A stretch of DNA of 64,000 bases from Roseobacter sinensis (GCF_025755255.1 NZ_JALIEB010000003.1:124001-188000), one strand, 5' to 3'; positions 17,662 through 30,360 are shown, counted from the stretch's first letter. Program-made: numbers and translations. The notes: generated by a model not told the origin, from the sequence alone.

Positions 17662-18004
17662 CGTGCCCCCTTTTGGGCAGACGGTGTGCGAAACACGGAA
17701 AAAGCGCAAGCGACTGTGGCGATGGGCGCAGCCTGACGCAGCGTCCGGGCATTGTTTCCAGATCCTCGCATCACAGTTTCCGCCTGCGGTCTTTCAATTC
17801 GGGCAGAACCGGGGCAGAAGTGCGGCGCGGTCACTGACCGATCCGATTTGGGTCGCCGCCGGCGGAAGGTCCCTCCACGCCAGATCTCTCACTGGCGCGA
17901 CAGTCTCGCAGCGGCGACCCCAAAACTGCTCATCAGCGCCTTTCGAAGACAGAAGCCTCGGCCGCCGGTTGCGTCGCTGCGCGCCCTGCCCTACATGATC
18001 CGGC
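17662..18004. other. Gene-free region between thioesterase and trmFO
   Basis: No credible gene is visible in these 343 bases. They contain the promoter of the thioesterase on the minus strand, the trmFO leader on the plus strand, and a strongly self-complementary block at 17847-17924 listed separately. Confidence 0.6.
17847..17924. repeat. Structured inverted-repeat element
   Basis: The outer arms TTTGGG-TCGCCGC (17847-17859) and GCGGCGACCCCAAA (17911-17924) pair almost perfectly, with one extra base. Inside lie a 6-base hairpin (CGCCAG at 17878-17883 with CTGGCG at 17892-17897) and a small CGA/TCG hairpin. The shape is a closed multi-branch structure. It has no T-run on either strand, so it is not a simple terminator. 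It could be a dispersed repeat or a structured RNA. Confidence 0.45.
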
Positions 18005-19360
18005 ATGGCAGAGGAGCTTCATATCGTGGGTGGCGGCATGGCTGGGTCCGAAGCCGCGTGGCAGGCCGCCAATATGGGGGTGCGCGTCGTCCTGCATGAA
18101 ATGCGCCCCAAGGTGGGCACCTTCGCCCATCAGACCGGCCTGCTGGGCGAGATGGTCTGCTCGAACTCGTTCCGTTCGGACGATGACGAGCAGAACGCCG
18201 TGGGTCTGCTGCATTGGGAGATGCGGGCGGCAAACGGGCTGATCATGCAGATGGCCGACAGGCACCGGCTGCCGGCAGGCGGTGCGCTCGCGGTCGATCG
18301 CGAGCCTTTCGCGCAATCGGTGACCGATGCGCTCACGGCGCATCCGAACATCCGCCTCTCCTATGGTGAGATCACCGAGCTGCCGGCGCAGGGTCAGTGG
18401 ATCATCGCGACCGGCCCGCTCACCTCCTCCGCGCTTGGTCAGGCCATCGCGGCGGAGACGGGGGCCGAGGCGCTCGCCTTCTTCGACGCCATCGCGCCCA
18501 TTGTCTATTTCGACAGCATCGACATGTCGAAAGCCTGGATGCAGTCGCGTTACGACAAGGGCGATACCGAGGAAGAACGGACCGCATACCTGAACTGCCC
18601 GATGGACCGCGCCCAATACGAAGCCTTCATAGACGCGCTGCTCGCGGCCGAGAAGACCGAGTTCCGCGAGGGCGAGACCGCCGGCTATTTCGACGGCTGC
18701 CTGCCCATCGAAGTCATGGCCGAGCGCGGGCGCGAGACGCTGCGCTTCGGTCCGATGAAGCCCGTGGGCCTGACCAATCCGCACCAGCCCGAGGTGAAAC
18801 CCTATGCAGTCGTGCAGCTGCGGCGGGACAACAAGCTGGGTACGCTCTACAACATCGTCGGGTTTCAGACCAAGATGAAATACGGTGCGCAAGCCGATGT
18901 TTTCAAAAGTATTCCCGGGCTAGAAGATGCGAAATTCGCCCGGCTTGGCGGTATCCACCGCAATACGTTTCTCAATGCGCCGACACTGCTGGATGGGCAG
19001 ATGCGTCTACGCTCGCGGCCGAACATCCGCTTTGCGGGCCAGATCACCGGCGTCGAAGGCTATGTTGAATCCGCTGCCATGGGGCTGCTCGCAGGGCGCC
19101 TGGCCGCGCAGGAGATGCTCGGATACCCGCTTGAGACGCCACCCGACTGCACCGCGACCGGTGCGCTCATCACCCACATCACCGGCGGGGCCGAGGCCAA
19201 GACCTTCCAGCCCATGAATGTGAACTTCGGTCTGTTCCCGCCTGTCGAGGGGCTGAAAGGCGGGCGGCGCGGCCGCAAGGATCGCTACAAGGCCTATACG
19301 GATCGCGCCAAGGTCGCATGGCAGGCCTGGCTCGGTGACGGCGCACTGGACGCCGCTTAG
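18005..19360 (+). CDS. trmFO: Methylenetetrahydrofolate-dependent tRNA (uracil-54-C5) methyltransferase
   Basis: TrmFO makes ribothymidine 54 in the T-loop of tRNA using methylenetetrahydrofolate and FAD. The N-terminal FAD loop is [12 protein letters not shown] (residues 8-19), followed by HEMRP, FAHQT and the conserved Cys52 in CSNSFRSD. The middle holds [15 protein letters not shown] and GPMKPVGL, and the C-terminus [16 protein letters not shown], all typical. The 451-residue length is standard. The next gene begins 22 bases after the stop, so a cotranscribed unit trmFO, methyltransferase, gluQRS is likely. Confidence 0.97.
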   Translation: MAEELHIVGGGMAGSEAAWQAANMGVRVVLHEMRPKVGTFAHQTGLLGEMVCSNSFRSDDDEQNAVGLLHWEMRAANGLIMQMADRHRLPAGGALAVDREPFAQSVTDALTAHPNIRLSYGEITELPAQGQWIIATGPLTSSALGQAIAAETGAEALAFFDAIAPIVYFDSIDMSKAWMQSRYDKGDTEEERTAYLNCPMDRAQYEAFIDALLAAEKTEFREGETAGYFDGCLPIEVMAERGRETLRFGPMKPVGLTNPHQPEVKPYAVVQLRRDNKLGTLYNIVGFQTKMKYGAQADVFKSIPGLEDAKFARLGGIHRNTFLNAPTLLDGQMRLRSRPNIRFAGQITGVEGYVESAAMGLLAGRLAAQEMLGYPLETPPDCTATGALITHITGGAEAKTFQPMNVNFGLFPPVEGLKGGRRGRKDRYKAYTDRAKVAWQAWLGDGALDAA

Positions 19361-19382
19361 CCCGGACGGTTATCTTGCTGTC

Positions 19383-19997
19383 ATGGGACAGGAGTATCTC
19401 GACAAAGTCTACGACGCCCGGGATCCGCAAGAGACCCGCGCACTCTACGATGCGTGGTCCGCGAGCTACGAGGCGGAGGTCGGCAAGAACGGCTATGTGA
19501 CGCCCAGCCGTGCGGCGCATGCCTTGGCCAAATTCACAAAGGATCAGGCCCAGCCTGTGCTCGATTTCGGCTGCGGGACCGGGCTGTCCGGACTGGCGCT
19601 GAAGCTCTCTGGGTTCGAGACCATCGATGGCGTTGATCTCTCCCCGGACATGCTCGCCCAGGCCGAGGAAAGGCGTCTCTATCGCAGGCTGACGCTGATC
19701 GAGCCGGACGGCCCGCTGCCGGTCAACCTGGCGGATTACGCGGCGGTCGCGGCCATCGGCGTGATCGGTGCTGGGGCGGCCCCGATCTCGGTCTTCGATG
19801 ACCTGATGCACGGGCTGAGGCGCGGCGGCCTATTGGTCCTGTCGCTGAACGATCACGCGCTGCAGGACCGCGCCAACGAAGCGCGCATCTGCGAGTGGGT
19901 CGACTGCGCTGCGGCGCGGTTGCTGTTTCGCGAAAACGGGCCGCATCTGCCCGGGATTAACTTGAACTCCAACGTATACGTGCTTGAAAAAAATTGA
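19383..19997 (+). CDS. Class I SAM-dependent methyltransferase
   Basis: The 204-residue enzyme has motif I of the Rossmann SAM-binding fold (VLDFGCGTGLSGLAL) and the following IDGVDLSPDML, which contacts the ribose. The N-terminal YLDKVYDARDPQETRALYDAWSASY pattern occurs in Rhodobacterales methyltransferases of unknown substrate. I prefer the start at 19383; an in-frame ATG at 19335 would overlap trmFO by 26 bases. The stop overlaps the TTG start of gluQRS (TTGA), so the two are coupled. With tRNA-modification genes on both sides a tRNA substrate is possible but unproven. Confidence 0.82.
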   Translation: MGQEYLDKVYDARDPQETRALYDAWSASYEAEVGKNGYVTPSRAAHALAKFTKDQAQPVLDFGCGTGLSGLALKLSGFETIDGVDLSPDMLAQAEERRLYRRLTLIEPDGPLPVNLADYAAVAAIGVIGAGAAPISVFDDLMHGLRRGGLLVLSLNDHALQDRANEARICEWVDCAAARLLFRENGPHLPGINLNSNVYVLEKN

Positions 19998-20851
19998 TAT
20001 TCCGAACACGGTTTGCGCCGTCGCCGACAGGGCTGCTGCATCTGGGCCATGCCTTCTCGGCTCTGACCGCCTATGAAATGGCGCGCGCGGCGCATGGAAC
20101 CTTCCTGCTGCGTATGGACGATATCGACCGGGTCCGCTCGAAACCGGAATACGAGGTGCAGGCCAAGCAGGATCTGCACTGGCTGGGGGTGCGCTGGCCG
20201 GAGCCGGTGATGCAGCAATCCCGGTCCGAGCCCCGTTTTCGGGCAGCACTCGACGAGCTGGCAGCGCTCGGCCTGCTCTACCCCTGCTCCTGCAGCCGTG
20301 CCGATATCGACGCGGCCGCGGGTGCGCCGCAGGAGGGCGTGCCGACGCATGGGCCGGATGGCCGGATCTACCCCGGCACCTGCCGGCACCGCAGCATGGA
20401 GAGTTATCTCGAGGGCGACGCGGTGCGTCTTGACATGGCGAAGGCAATTGTCGCCGCGGGGCCATTGCCGCAGTTCACCGAGACTGGTGCCGCATTCGAA
20501 GGCCGCCATACCCTGCAGGCCGAGGACCTGCTTACCACGGTCGGGGATGTCGCGGTTGCGCGCCGGGGCATGGCGGCGGCCTATCATCTCTGCGTGGTTG
20601 TGGATGATCATGCGCAGGACATAACGCATGTGATTCGGGGGGAGGATCTGTTCGACGCCACCCGCATTCACGTGCTGCTGGCGCATCTGCTGCGCCTGCC
20701 GGTGCCCGAGTACCACCATCACCGGCTGATCCGTGATGCGGCCGGTAAACGTCTGGCCAAGCGCGATGACGCGCGGGCCATCCGGCTCTTCCGCGATCAG
20801 GGGGCGACCCCAGAGGACATTCGCGCGATGGTTGGCCTGCCGAGCAGCTGA
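19994..20851 (+). CDS. gluQ: Glutamyl-Q tRNA(Asp) synthetase
   Basis: GluQRS attaches glutamate to the queuosine base at position 34 of tRNA-Asp. It is a shortened glutamyl-tRNA synthetase without the anticodon-binding domain: 285 residues here, with the HIGH-type motif at residues 16-19 (HLGH after FAPSPTG), a KMSKS-like KRLAKR at about 252-257, and a zinc-site pattern CSCS with a later CRHR. The start is TTG overlapping the previous stop. It forms a tRNA-modification group with trmFO upstream. Confidence 0.95.
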   Translation: MIFRTRFAPSPTGLLHLGHAFSALTAYEMARAAHGTFLLRMDDIDRVRSKPEYEVQAKQDLHWLGVRWPEPVMQQSRSEPRFRAALDELAALGLLYPCSCSRADIDAAAGAPQEGVPTHGPDGRIYPGTCRHRSMESYLEGDAVRLDMAKAIVAAGPLPQFTETGAAFEGRHTLQAEDLLTTVGDVAVARRGMAAAYHLCVVVDDHAQDITHVIRGEDLFDATRIHVLLAHLLRLPVPEYHHHRLIRDAAGKRLAKRDDARAIRLFRDQGATPEDIRAMVGLPSS

Positions 20852-20855
20852 GACG

Positions 20856-21227
20856 CTACATCGGCGTCAGACGTTCGACTTCCTGCCCGTCCGCAATGCC
20901 GGTGTAAAAGCAGCTGCGCCGACCCGTATGACAGGCCGGGCCGGTCTGACGTACCTGCACCAGCAGACAGTCGCGGTCACAGTCCACCCGCATCTCGACC
21001 AGCGCCTGATGGTGGCCGCTGGTCTCGCCCTTGACCCAGAACGCCTGCCGCGACCGGCTCCAGTAGGTCACCTTGCCCGTCTCCAGCGTCTGCGCCACGG
21101 CGGCGCGGTTCATCCAGGCCATCATCAGCACCTCGCCGCTTGCCGCATCCTGCGCAATCGCGGGGATCAGGCCGGCGTCGTTGTACCGCAGAGTGTCCGG
21201 ATCGAAAGGCGCGGGATTGGGGGGCAT
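20856..21227 (-). CDS. hisI: Phosphoribosyl-AMP cyclohydrolase
   Basis: HisI opens the adenine ring of phosphoribosyl-AMP, the third step of histidine synthesis. The 123-residue single-domain form has the Mg/Zn site VDCDRDC (Asp82, Cys83, Asp84, Asp86) and the later cysteines in PACHTGRRSCFY (Cys99, Cys106), together with MMAWMN and TYWSRSR. I placed the start at 21227, where the homologous region begins. It is not fused to HisE and no other his gene is adjacent, which is usual for this lineage. It is divergent from the NifU-like gene. Confidence 0.97.
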   Translation of the reverse strand: MPPNPAPFDPDTLRYNDAGLIPAIAQDAASGEVLMMAWMNRAAVAQTLETGKVTYWSRSRQAFWVKGETSGHHQALVEMRVDCDRDCLLVQVRQTGPACHTGRRSCFYTGIADGQEVERLTPM

Positions 21228-21303
21228 GCCAAAAACCTTTTTGCATCTGCTGCCAGAGGATTTATGTATGAAAGCCGTAACCAACGGAAGGCCAGGCCAA
21301 GCC

Positions 21304-21756
21304 ATGTCGGGCGAAAACGATCTGATAAAGCTGTATTCGGGCAAGATCCTCGCCCTTGCGTCCGATATCCCGCATCTGGGGCGGCTTGAAGCGCCCATGG
21401 CAACGGTGAAGAAACGCTCTCCGCTCTGCGGCTCGGCTGTGACGGTCGATCTGAATGTCGAAGACGGCCGCGTCAGCGCCTACGGACAGGACGTCAAGGC
21501 CTGCGCGCTTGGCCAGGCGGCGGCTGCGGTGACCGGCGGCGCGATCCTCGGGCGCACGCTCGAAGAGATCGAGACTGCCCGTGACGAACTGCGCGCGATG
21601 CTGAAGGAGGGTGGCCCGGTTCCGGCCGCACCCTTCGCCGGGTTCGAGGTGCTCGAACCCGCACGGGACTATCGCAACCGGCACGCGTCGATCCTGCTCA
21701 GCATTGAAGCGGCTTGCGAAGCGATGACACAGGCGCTGCGGGCAGATTGCGCCTGA
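21304..21756 (+). CDS. NifU/IscU-like iron-sulfur scaffold protein, divergent
   Basis: The 150-residue protein matches the NifU N-terminal scaffold family in its first half: RSPLCGSAVTVDL with Cys42 and GQDVKACALGQA with Cys67. The third ligand of IscU normally lies in an HCS motif; here the corresponding segment is HAS (His127, Ala128, Ser129), so that cysteine is replaced. Two other cysteines (137 and 149) are near the end. It may hold a cluster in a different way or act as a delivery protein. It stands apart from any suf or isc genes, divergent from hisI and 72 bases before the chemoreceptor gene. Confidence 0.85.
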   Translation: MSGENDLIKLYSGKILALASDIPHLGRLEAPMATVKKRSPLCGSAVTVDLNVEDGRVSAYGQDVKACALGQAAAAVTGGAILGRTLEEIETARDELRAMLKEGGPVPAAPFAGFEVLEPARDYRNRHASILLSIEAACEAMTQALRADCA

Positions 21757-21828
21757 GGCTCGCGACGAAATTAGCAATTTTTAAGTAAACCCGTGACATC
21801 CTGCGGCTGACTGACATCGTAGGGCGCC

Positions 21829-23223
21829 ATGACCGTTCACCCCCAGCTTTCCGACAGCATCTACACCGACCGGTTGACCGAAGCCGCCGCCGCCCTTGGC
21901 TATGAAATCGTTGATATCTCAGGTTTTCTAGACCTCGTGGAGGAGCATGCCCGCGCGCAGCGCAAGGGCCTGGCGGTGCTCGGCGCGCGGGCTGACGACA
22001 TGGGGCGCGCCAATTCCGATGTGCGGGATGCGGTGCAGACCATGGCGCAGAACACCGGCGAGACGGCACAGGATGTGAAATCCTCCGCCGCGCTCATGCG
22101 AACGACCGGCGAGAAGACCCGTACGGTTGCCGGCTGGGTGCAGGACCTGTCGCAGCGCACTGAAACGGTAAGCGATACGCTCTCGGCGGTGAAGACCAAC
22201 AACCAGCAGATCGCGAGCATCGCCACACAGGTCAACACGCTTGCGATCAACGCCAAGATCGAGGCCGCGCGCGCCGGTGAGGCCGGGCGGGGCTTTGCTG
22301 TCGTGGCCGAGGCGATCAACGATCTGTCGCAGAAGACACGGGATGCGGCCGTGCAGATTTCCGACAACATCGAAACACTTACCAACTGGATCAGCGCGCT
22401 CGGGCAGGAAGCCTCCGGCATTGCAACCCAGGCGGCCGAGGTTCTGGAAAACGCCAGTGGCACGGATACGGCCTTGAGCCGGATGGAGACATCGATTTCC
22501 TCGGCCAACGAGCAGGCCCAGCGGATCGCCCAGCAGGCTGAACGCATGGAGACCGCGATGGCCGATTTCGCGCCCGCGCTCAGCAGCATCGACGCCTCGG
22601 TCAACAGCACCTCAACCGGCATTGAACAAACGCACGAGCGGATCCTGAACCTGATCGACACCTCCGAAACGATCGTGCAGTCGACCGCGCTGATCGGGGG
22701 CAACTCCGTCGACACACCCTTCATTCAGCGGGTTCAGAGCCTCGCACGGGCGCTCTCACAGCGCCTGGAGGAAGCCGTCGACAGCGGCGCGACCTCCATG
22801 TCGCAGCTCTTTGATCGGACCTACCGGCCGATCCCCGGCACCAACCCTGAGCAGGTTATGGCCGAATGCACGAAGATCATGGACGAGGTGCTGCCCCCGC
22901 TGCAGGAGCCGGTGCTGGAGATGGACAGCAAGGTCGTGTTCTGTGCGGCGGTGGACATCAACGGCTACCTGCCCACGCACAACCGCAAGTTCTCGCAGCC
23001 GCCCGGTGATGACCCGGTCTGGAACATGGCCAATTGCCGCAACCGGCGCATCTTTGACGACCGTGTCGGCCTGAAGGCGGGCCGCAATACCGAACCGTTC
23101 TTGCTGCAGGTCTATCGCCGCGACATGGGCGGTGGCGAATTCAAGATGATGAAGGACCTCTCGGCCCCGATCTTCGTGAAGGGCAAACATTGGGGCGGGC
23201 TGCGCCTCGCCTATACCTTCTGA
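21829..23223 (+). CDS. Soluble methyl-accepting chemotaxis protein
   Basis: The 464-residue receptor has no membrane segment. A long coiled coil (residues about 50-320) carries the conserved signalling tip at 135-170 (VNTLAINAKIEAARAGEAGRGFAVVAEAI in outline), which binds CheA and CheW. The last 130 residues form a separate sensor-like domain with NRRIFDDRxGLxAGRNTEPF and KHWGGLRLAY, a pattern seen at the end of several alphaproteobacterial receptors. It therefore senses a cytoplasmic signal, with the sensor on the C-terminal side. No che genes adjoin it. The downstream hairpin has its T-run on the other strand. Confidence 0.9.
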   Translation: MTVHPQLSDSIYTDRLTEAAAALGYEIVDISGFLDLVEEHARAQRKGLAVLGARADDMGRANSDVRDAVQTMAQNTGETAQDVKSSAALMRTTGEKTRTVAGWVQDLSQRTETVSDTLSAVKTNNQQIASIATQVNTLAINAKIEAARAGEAGRGFAVVAEAINDLSQKTRDAAVQISDNIETLTNWISALGQEASGIATQAAEVLENASGTDTALSRMETSISSANEQAQRIAQQAERMETAMADFAPALSSIDASVNSTSTGIEQTHERILNLIDTSETIVQSTALIGGNSVDTPFIQRVQSLARALSQRLEEAVDSGATSMSQLFDRTYRPIPGTNPEQVMAECTKIMDEVLPPLQEPVLEMDSKVVFCAAVDINGYLPTHNRKFSQPPGDDPVWNMANCRNRRIFDDRVGLKAGRNTEPFLLQVYRRDMGGGEFKMMKDLSAPIFVKGKHWGGLRLAYTF

Positions 23224-23258
23224 AAAAAACGCCGCACGTCCCGAGCAGGACGGCGGCG
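23223..23258 (-). terminator. Terminator on the minus strand
   Basis: A GC stem (CGCCGCCGTCC with GGACGTGCGGCG, one bulge) is followed on the minus strand by seven T residues. It closes the transcript of the 40-aa membrane protein encoded at 23402-23524 and may slow plus-strand transcription after the chemoreceptor gene. Confidence 0.75.
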
Positions 23259-23401
23259 TCAGGTGAAGCGTCTCTCACGTGGGACCCGGGCACGGGGTGC
23301 AGGGGGCAGATCCTGCTGAGACAGGGAACAGGCAGCGTTCGTCTCATTGACCAGCCGGGGAAAGCGCTGGCCCGTGCGCGGCGCGAGATCGCAGGCAGAA
23401 A

Positions 23402-23524
23402 TCAGACAAAGAACGGCAGGTGCAGACCCACCACAAGCATCACGACGAGCGCCACGGCCCCAGCCATATCCTGCACCAGTGTCGCCTGCGAGCGGGATGC
23501 GATGGATCTGATCTGTGTGAACAT
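23402..23524 (-). CDS. 40-aa single-helix membrane protein
   Basis: This short gene encodes 40 residues: a polar, Ser/Arg/Gln-rich first half (MFTQIRSIASRSQATLVQDM) and one hydrophobic helix (residues 21-40). The ATG is preceded by CGGAGAG at good spacing. It has its own AT-rich promoter region containing a CtrA-like TTAA-N7-TAAA box, and a terminator follows on the same strand, so it looks like a complete transcription unit. I do not know its function; proteins of this shape act as regulators of membrane complexes in other bacteria. The near-identical spacing of the ribosome site in the 43-aa gene at 36753 is worth noting. Confidence 0.65.
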   Translation of the reverse strand: MFTQIRSIASRSQATLVQDMAGAVALVVMLVVGLHLPFFV

Positions 23525-23563
23525 GACGTCTCTCCGTTTTGTTGCTTATTTGTTCTCATATTT

Positions 23564-23578
23564 TTAACCATGTGTAAA
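23564..23578. promoter_or_regulatory. Candidate CtrA-binding site
   Basis: TTAA-CCATGTG-TAAA has the CtrA layout TTAA-N7-TTAA with one mismatch in the second half, and the first half reads TTAACCAT, the preferred form. It is 40 bases upstream of the start codon of the 40-aa membrane protein, inside the likely promoter. Confidence 0.4.
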
Positions 23579-23620
23579 GAACTTAATAGGAACATTCGCG
23601 AACAAATTTTCACACACGCT

Positions 23621-27870
<4,250 letters not shown>

Positions 27871-27920
27871 AGGTCCGGATCAGGTCCAGTCGATTTCAGA
27901 AGGGGGAGGCGCGTTGCGCT

Positions 27921-27949
27921 GGTCCGGCACCGGATTGCCGGGCCGGACC
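27921..27949 (-). terminator. Probable ctrA terminator
   Basis: Arms GGTCCGGC and GCCGGACC enclose a 13-base loop with a further CCGG/CCGG pairing. The hairpin lies 17 bases after the ctrA stop. There is no T-run, so it may need Rho or only protect the mRNA end. Confidence 0.5.
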
Positions 27950-27965
27950 GCGCCGCTGCTGCTCG

Positions 27966-28685
27966 TCAGGCGCCTATGGCAAGGCGTTGTGGATCATCTG
28001 CCTGGTTCGGCTCCGGATCGCGGAGCACATAGCCCCGGCCCCAGACCGTCTCGATATAGTTTTCGCCGCCGGTGGCGTTGCTCAGTTTCTTGCGGAGCTT
28101 GCAGATGAAGACGTCGATGATCTTGAGTTCGGGCTCGTCCATGCCGCCGTAGAGATGATTGAGGAACATCTCCTTGGTCAGGGTGGTGCCCTTGCGGAGC
28201 GAAAGCAGCTCCAGCATCTGGTATTCCTTGCCGGTCAGGTGCACAGGCTTGTTGTCCGCGCTCACCGTCTTGGCGTCGAGATTGACCGAGATGAGGCCGG
28301 TGTCGATCACCGATTGCGAGTGCCCTTTCGAGCGGCGGATGATGGCGTGGATCCGCGCCACCAGTTCCTCGCGGTGGAAGGGCTTGGTCAGGTAGTCATC
28401 AGCACCGAACCCGAAGCCCTTGATCTTGTTCTCGGTATCATCCGCGCCAGAGAGGATCAGGATCGGCGTCTCGATCCGCGACAGGCGCAGCTGGCGCAGA
28501 ACTTCGTGACCGTTCATGTCCGGCAGATCGAGGTCGAGCAAGATGAGGTCATAGTCGTAAAGCTTGGCCAGATCGATCCCTTCCTCCCCCAAATCCGTGG
28601 CATAGACATTCAGATTGGCGTGGGTCAGCATCAACTCGATGCTTTTTGAGGTCGTGGGGTCGTCTTCCACTAGCAGTACGCGCAT
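27966..28685 (-). CDS. ctrA: Response regulator CtrA
   Basis: CtrA is the OmpR-type master regulator that, in alphaproteobacteria, controls the cell cycle (Caulobacter) or motility and gene-transfer-agent functions (Rhodobacterales). The 239-residue protein has a receiver domain with the acidic pocket EDD (7-9) and the phosphorylation site Asp51, the same number as in Caulobacter, then a winged-helix domain with the [10 protein letters not shown] end. The C-terminus is Ala-containing and hydrophobic (AIGA), compatible with ClpXP recognition; clpP is also in this window. It is preceded on the same strand by sciP, its known inhibitor in Caulobacter. Confidence 0.98.
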   Translation of the reverse strand: MRVLLVEDDPTTSKSIELMLTHANLNVYATDLGEEGIDLAKLYDYDLILLDLDLPDMNGHEVLRQLRLSRIETPILILSGADDTENKIKGFGFGADDYLTKPFHREELVARIHAIIRRSKGHSQSVIDTGLISVNLDAKTVSADNKPVHLTGKEYQMLELLSLRKGTTLTKEMFLNHLYGGMDEPELKIIDVFICKLRKKLSNATGGENYIETVWGRGYVLRDPEPNQADDPQRLAIGA

Positions 28686-28789
28686 GATTTTCTCCGCATC
28701 GGGTGAACGTTTTGTCGGAATTAACCGTGCACAAAAAGGGTTAATCACACGTTACCGTCAGCGATAAACTTACCTTAACAACTTAAGGT
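28686..28789 (-). promoter_or_regulatory. ctrA upstream region with TTAA half-sites
   Basis: Between sciP and ctrA there are several CtrA-type half-sites: GTTAAT and TTAACC near 28710-28745, and ACCTTAA-CAAC-TTAAGGT (28772-28789), a perfect palindrome with 7-base arms that spans the sciP stop codon. None shows the exact N7 spacing. Autoregulation of ctrA is established in relatives, so this is a plausible place for it. Confidence 0.45.
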
Positions 28790-29064
28790 TGTCTATATCT
28801 TTGTAGCGCTGTGGCTTTCAGGGCATCCTCTCCATGCTCGGACACAGCCTTCACCCATTCGTGAAACTCGTCTTCGCTGATCTGATACCGCTTGAGCGCA
28901 TCGGTCTGCGTAATCAACCCATAGGCGACTCCACGCACCACCGCGGCCTTGCGCGAGGCGACCCAACGCTTTGTATTTGCGGGCGGAAGATCGGCTTGTG
29001 TCATCACACTCCCATCCGCCAGTGTCACCGATCGGGGCCCATCGACTTTCTTCAGATACATCAC
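28783..29064 (-). CDS. sciP: SciP-like CtrA inhibitor (DUF1153)
   Basis: SciP is a small helix-turn-helix protein which in Caulobacter binds DNA and CtrA and blocks CtrA-dependent transcription. The 93-residue protein covers the whole DUF1153 domain: LPPANTKRWVASRKAAVV, then YGLITQTDALKRYQISEDEFHEW, which forms the trihelical DNA-binding part. It lies directly upstream of ctrA on the same strand with a gap of 97 bases, so one transcript could carry both. A start six bases further in (MYLKK) is also possible. Identity is firm at family level; the regulatory role here is inferred from the family. Confidence 0.9.
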   Translation of the reverse strand: MMYLKKVDGPRSVTLADGSVMTQADLPPANTKRWVASRKAAVVRGVAYGLITQTDALKRYQISEDEFHEWVKAVSEHGEDALKATALQRYRQP

Positions 29065-29132
29065 TCATACCCATTACAACTCAGTCGGGCAGACCTTGAC
29101 GCGCGCGCCTTAAAGACCGATGAAGCGCGCTC

Positions 29133-29160
29133 TTGAGAGTAGTTAGGATTTTCCTATATT
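29133..29160 (+). promoter_or_regulatory. Promoter of mnmA
   Basis: TTGAGA, a 16-base spacer and TATATT form a sigma70-like promoter ending 25 bases before the mnmA start codon. Confidence 0.6.
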
Positions 29161-29184
29161 TTCGCGGAGTCCCGGAGACAGCCC

Positions 29185-30327
29185 ATGCCGCTCGACCACA
29201 CTGCCCCTTTGAACTCGCTCGGCTTTCCCAAGCCGCCCGCCGAGACGCGGGTTGTCGTCGCGATGTCCGGTGGCGTCGACAGCTCTGTTGTCGCCGCCAT
29301 GCTGGCCGAAGAAGGCTATGACGTGGTGGGTGTCACCTTGCAGCTCTACGATCACGGTGCGGCGCTGGCGAAGAAGGGCGCCTGCTGCGCCGGGCTCGAC
29401 ATTCACGACGCCCGCCGCGTTGCCGAGACCATGGGGTTCCCGCACTACGTTCTGGATTATGAGAACATTTTTAAGGATGCTGTGATTGACGAGTTTGCCG
29501 ACAGCTATCTGGGCGGTGCGACACCTGTGCCCTGCATCCGCTGCAATGAGCGGGTGAAGTTCAAGGATCTGCTGGAAACCGCCAAGGATCTCGACGCCGA
29601 TTGTATGGCGACGGGCCACTACATCCAGCGCAAGATGGGGCCGCACGGAGCCGAGCTGCACGCCGCCGCAGATGCGGCCCGCGATCAGAGCTATTTCCTG
29701 TTCTCCACAACACCGGAGCAACTCGACTTTCTGCGCTTTCCGCTCGGCCATCTCGCCTCCAAGGCCGACACCCGGGCGCTTGCGGCCCGCTACGAGCTCA
29801 GCGTGGCGGACAAACCGGACAGCCAGGACATCTGCTTTGTGCCCAACGGCGACTATGCGTCAGTGATCCGCAAGCTACGGCCCGAAGCGGCCGACCCGGG
29901 CGAGATCGTGCATGCCGATGGGCGGGTCCTTGGGCACCACGCCGGGGTGATCAACTACACCATCGGGCAGCGGCGGGGCCTCGGCATCGGTGGGCTGGCC
30001 GAGCCGCTCTACGTGGTGAAGCTCGATCCGCAGGCCAAGCGGGTCATCGTCGGACCGAAGGAGCTGCTGGCCACGCGCACCGTGCCCGTGCGCGAGATCA
30101 ACTGGCTTGGCGATGCGCCCTTTACGGCGCGCGAAGCCTGGCCGCTTGCAGTGAAGGTGCGCTCTACCCGGCCGCCGACAGAGGCGGTGCTCCGGCCCAT
30201 CAGCGCGACCGAAGCGACGGTCGAGCTGCTGACACCAGAGGAAGGCGTGTCGCCCGGGCAGGCCTGTGTCTTCTACGACCCCGACGGGACGCGCATCTAC
30301 GGCGGCGGTTGGATCCACAAGGGATGA
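29185..30327 (+). CDS. mnmA: tRNA 2-thiouridine(34) synthase
   Basis: MnmA thiolates U34 in the wobble position of Lys, Glu and Gln tRNAs. The PP-loop motif SGGVDSS is at residues 28-34. The catalytic cysteine of the CxxC pair is Cys117 (VPCIRCN; Cys120 follows), and the second reactive cysteine is in SQDICFVP. The [10 protein letters not shown] segment and a C-terminal beta-barrel are present. The 380-residue length is normal, with a 20-residue N-terminal extension common in this group. A promoter and a terminator frame the gene as a single unit divergent from sciP. Confidence 0.97.
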   Translation: MPLDHTAPLNSLGFPKPPAETRVVVAMSGGVDSSVVAAMLAEEGYDVVGVTLQLYDHGAALAKKGACCAGLDIHDARRVAETMGFPHYVLDYENIFKDAVIDEFADSYLGGATPVPCIRCNERVKFKDLLETAKDLDADCMATGHYIQRKMGPHGAELHAAADAARDQSYFLFSTTPEQLDFLRFPLGHLASKADTRALAARYELSVADKPDSQDICFVPNGDYASVIRKLRPEAADPGEIVHADGRVLGHHAGVINYTIGQRRGLGIGGLAEPLYVVKLDPQAKRVIVGPKELLATRTVPVREINWLGDAPFTAREAWPLAVKVRSTRPPTEAVLRPISATEATVELLTPEEGVSPGQACVFYDPDGTRIYGGGWIHKG

Positions 30328-30334
30328 GCCGCCC

Positions 30335-30360
30335 GCGCCACGCCCGCGTGGCGCCTGTTT
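30335..30360 (+). terminator. Terminator after mnmA
   Basis: Perfect 8-base arms (GCGCCACG and CGTGGCGC) with a CCCG loop are followed by CTGTTT, eight bases after the mnmA stop codon. A second imperfect hairpin (GTTTGG with CCAAAC) follows and may serve the convergent lpxB gene. Confidence 0.7.
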
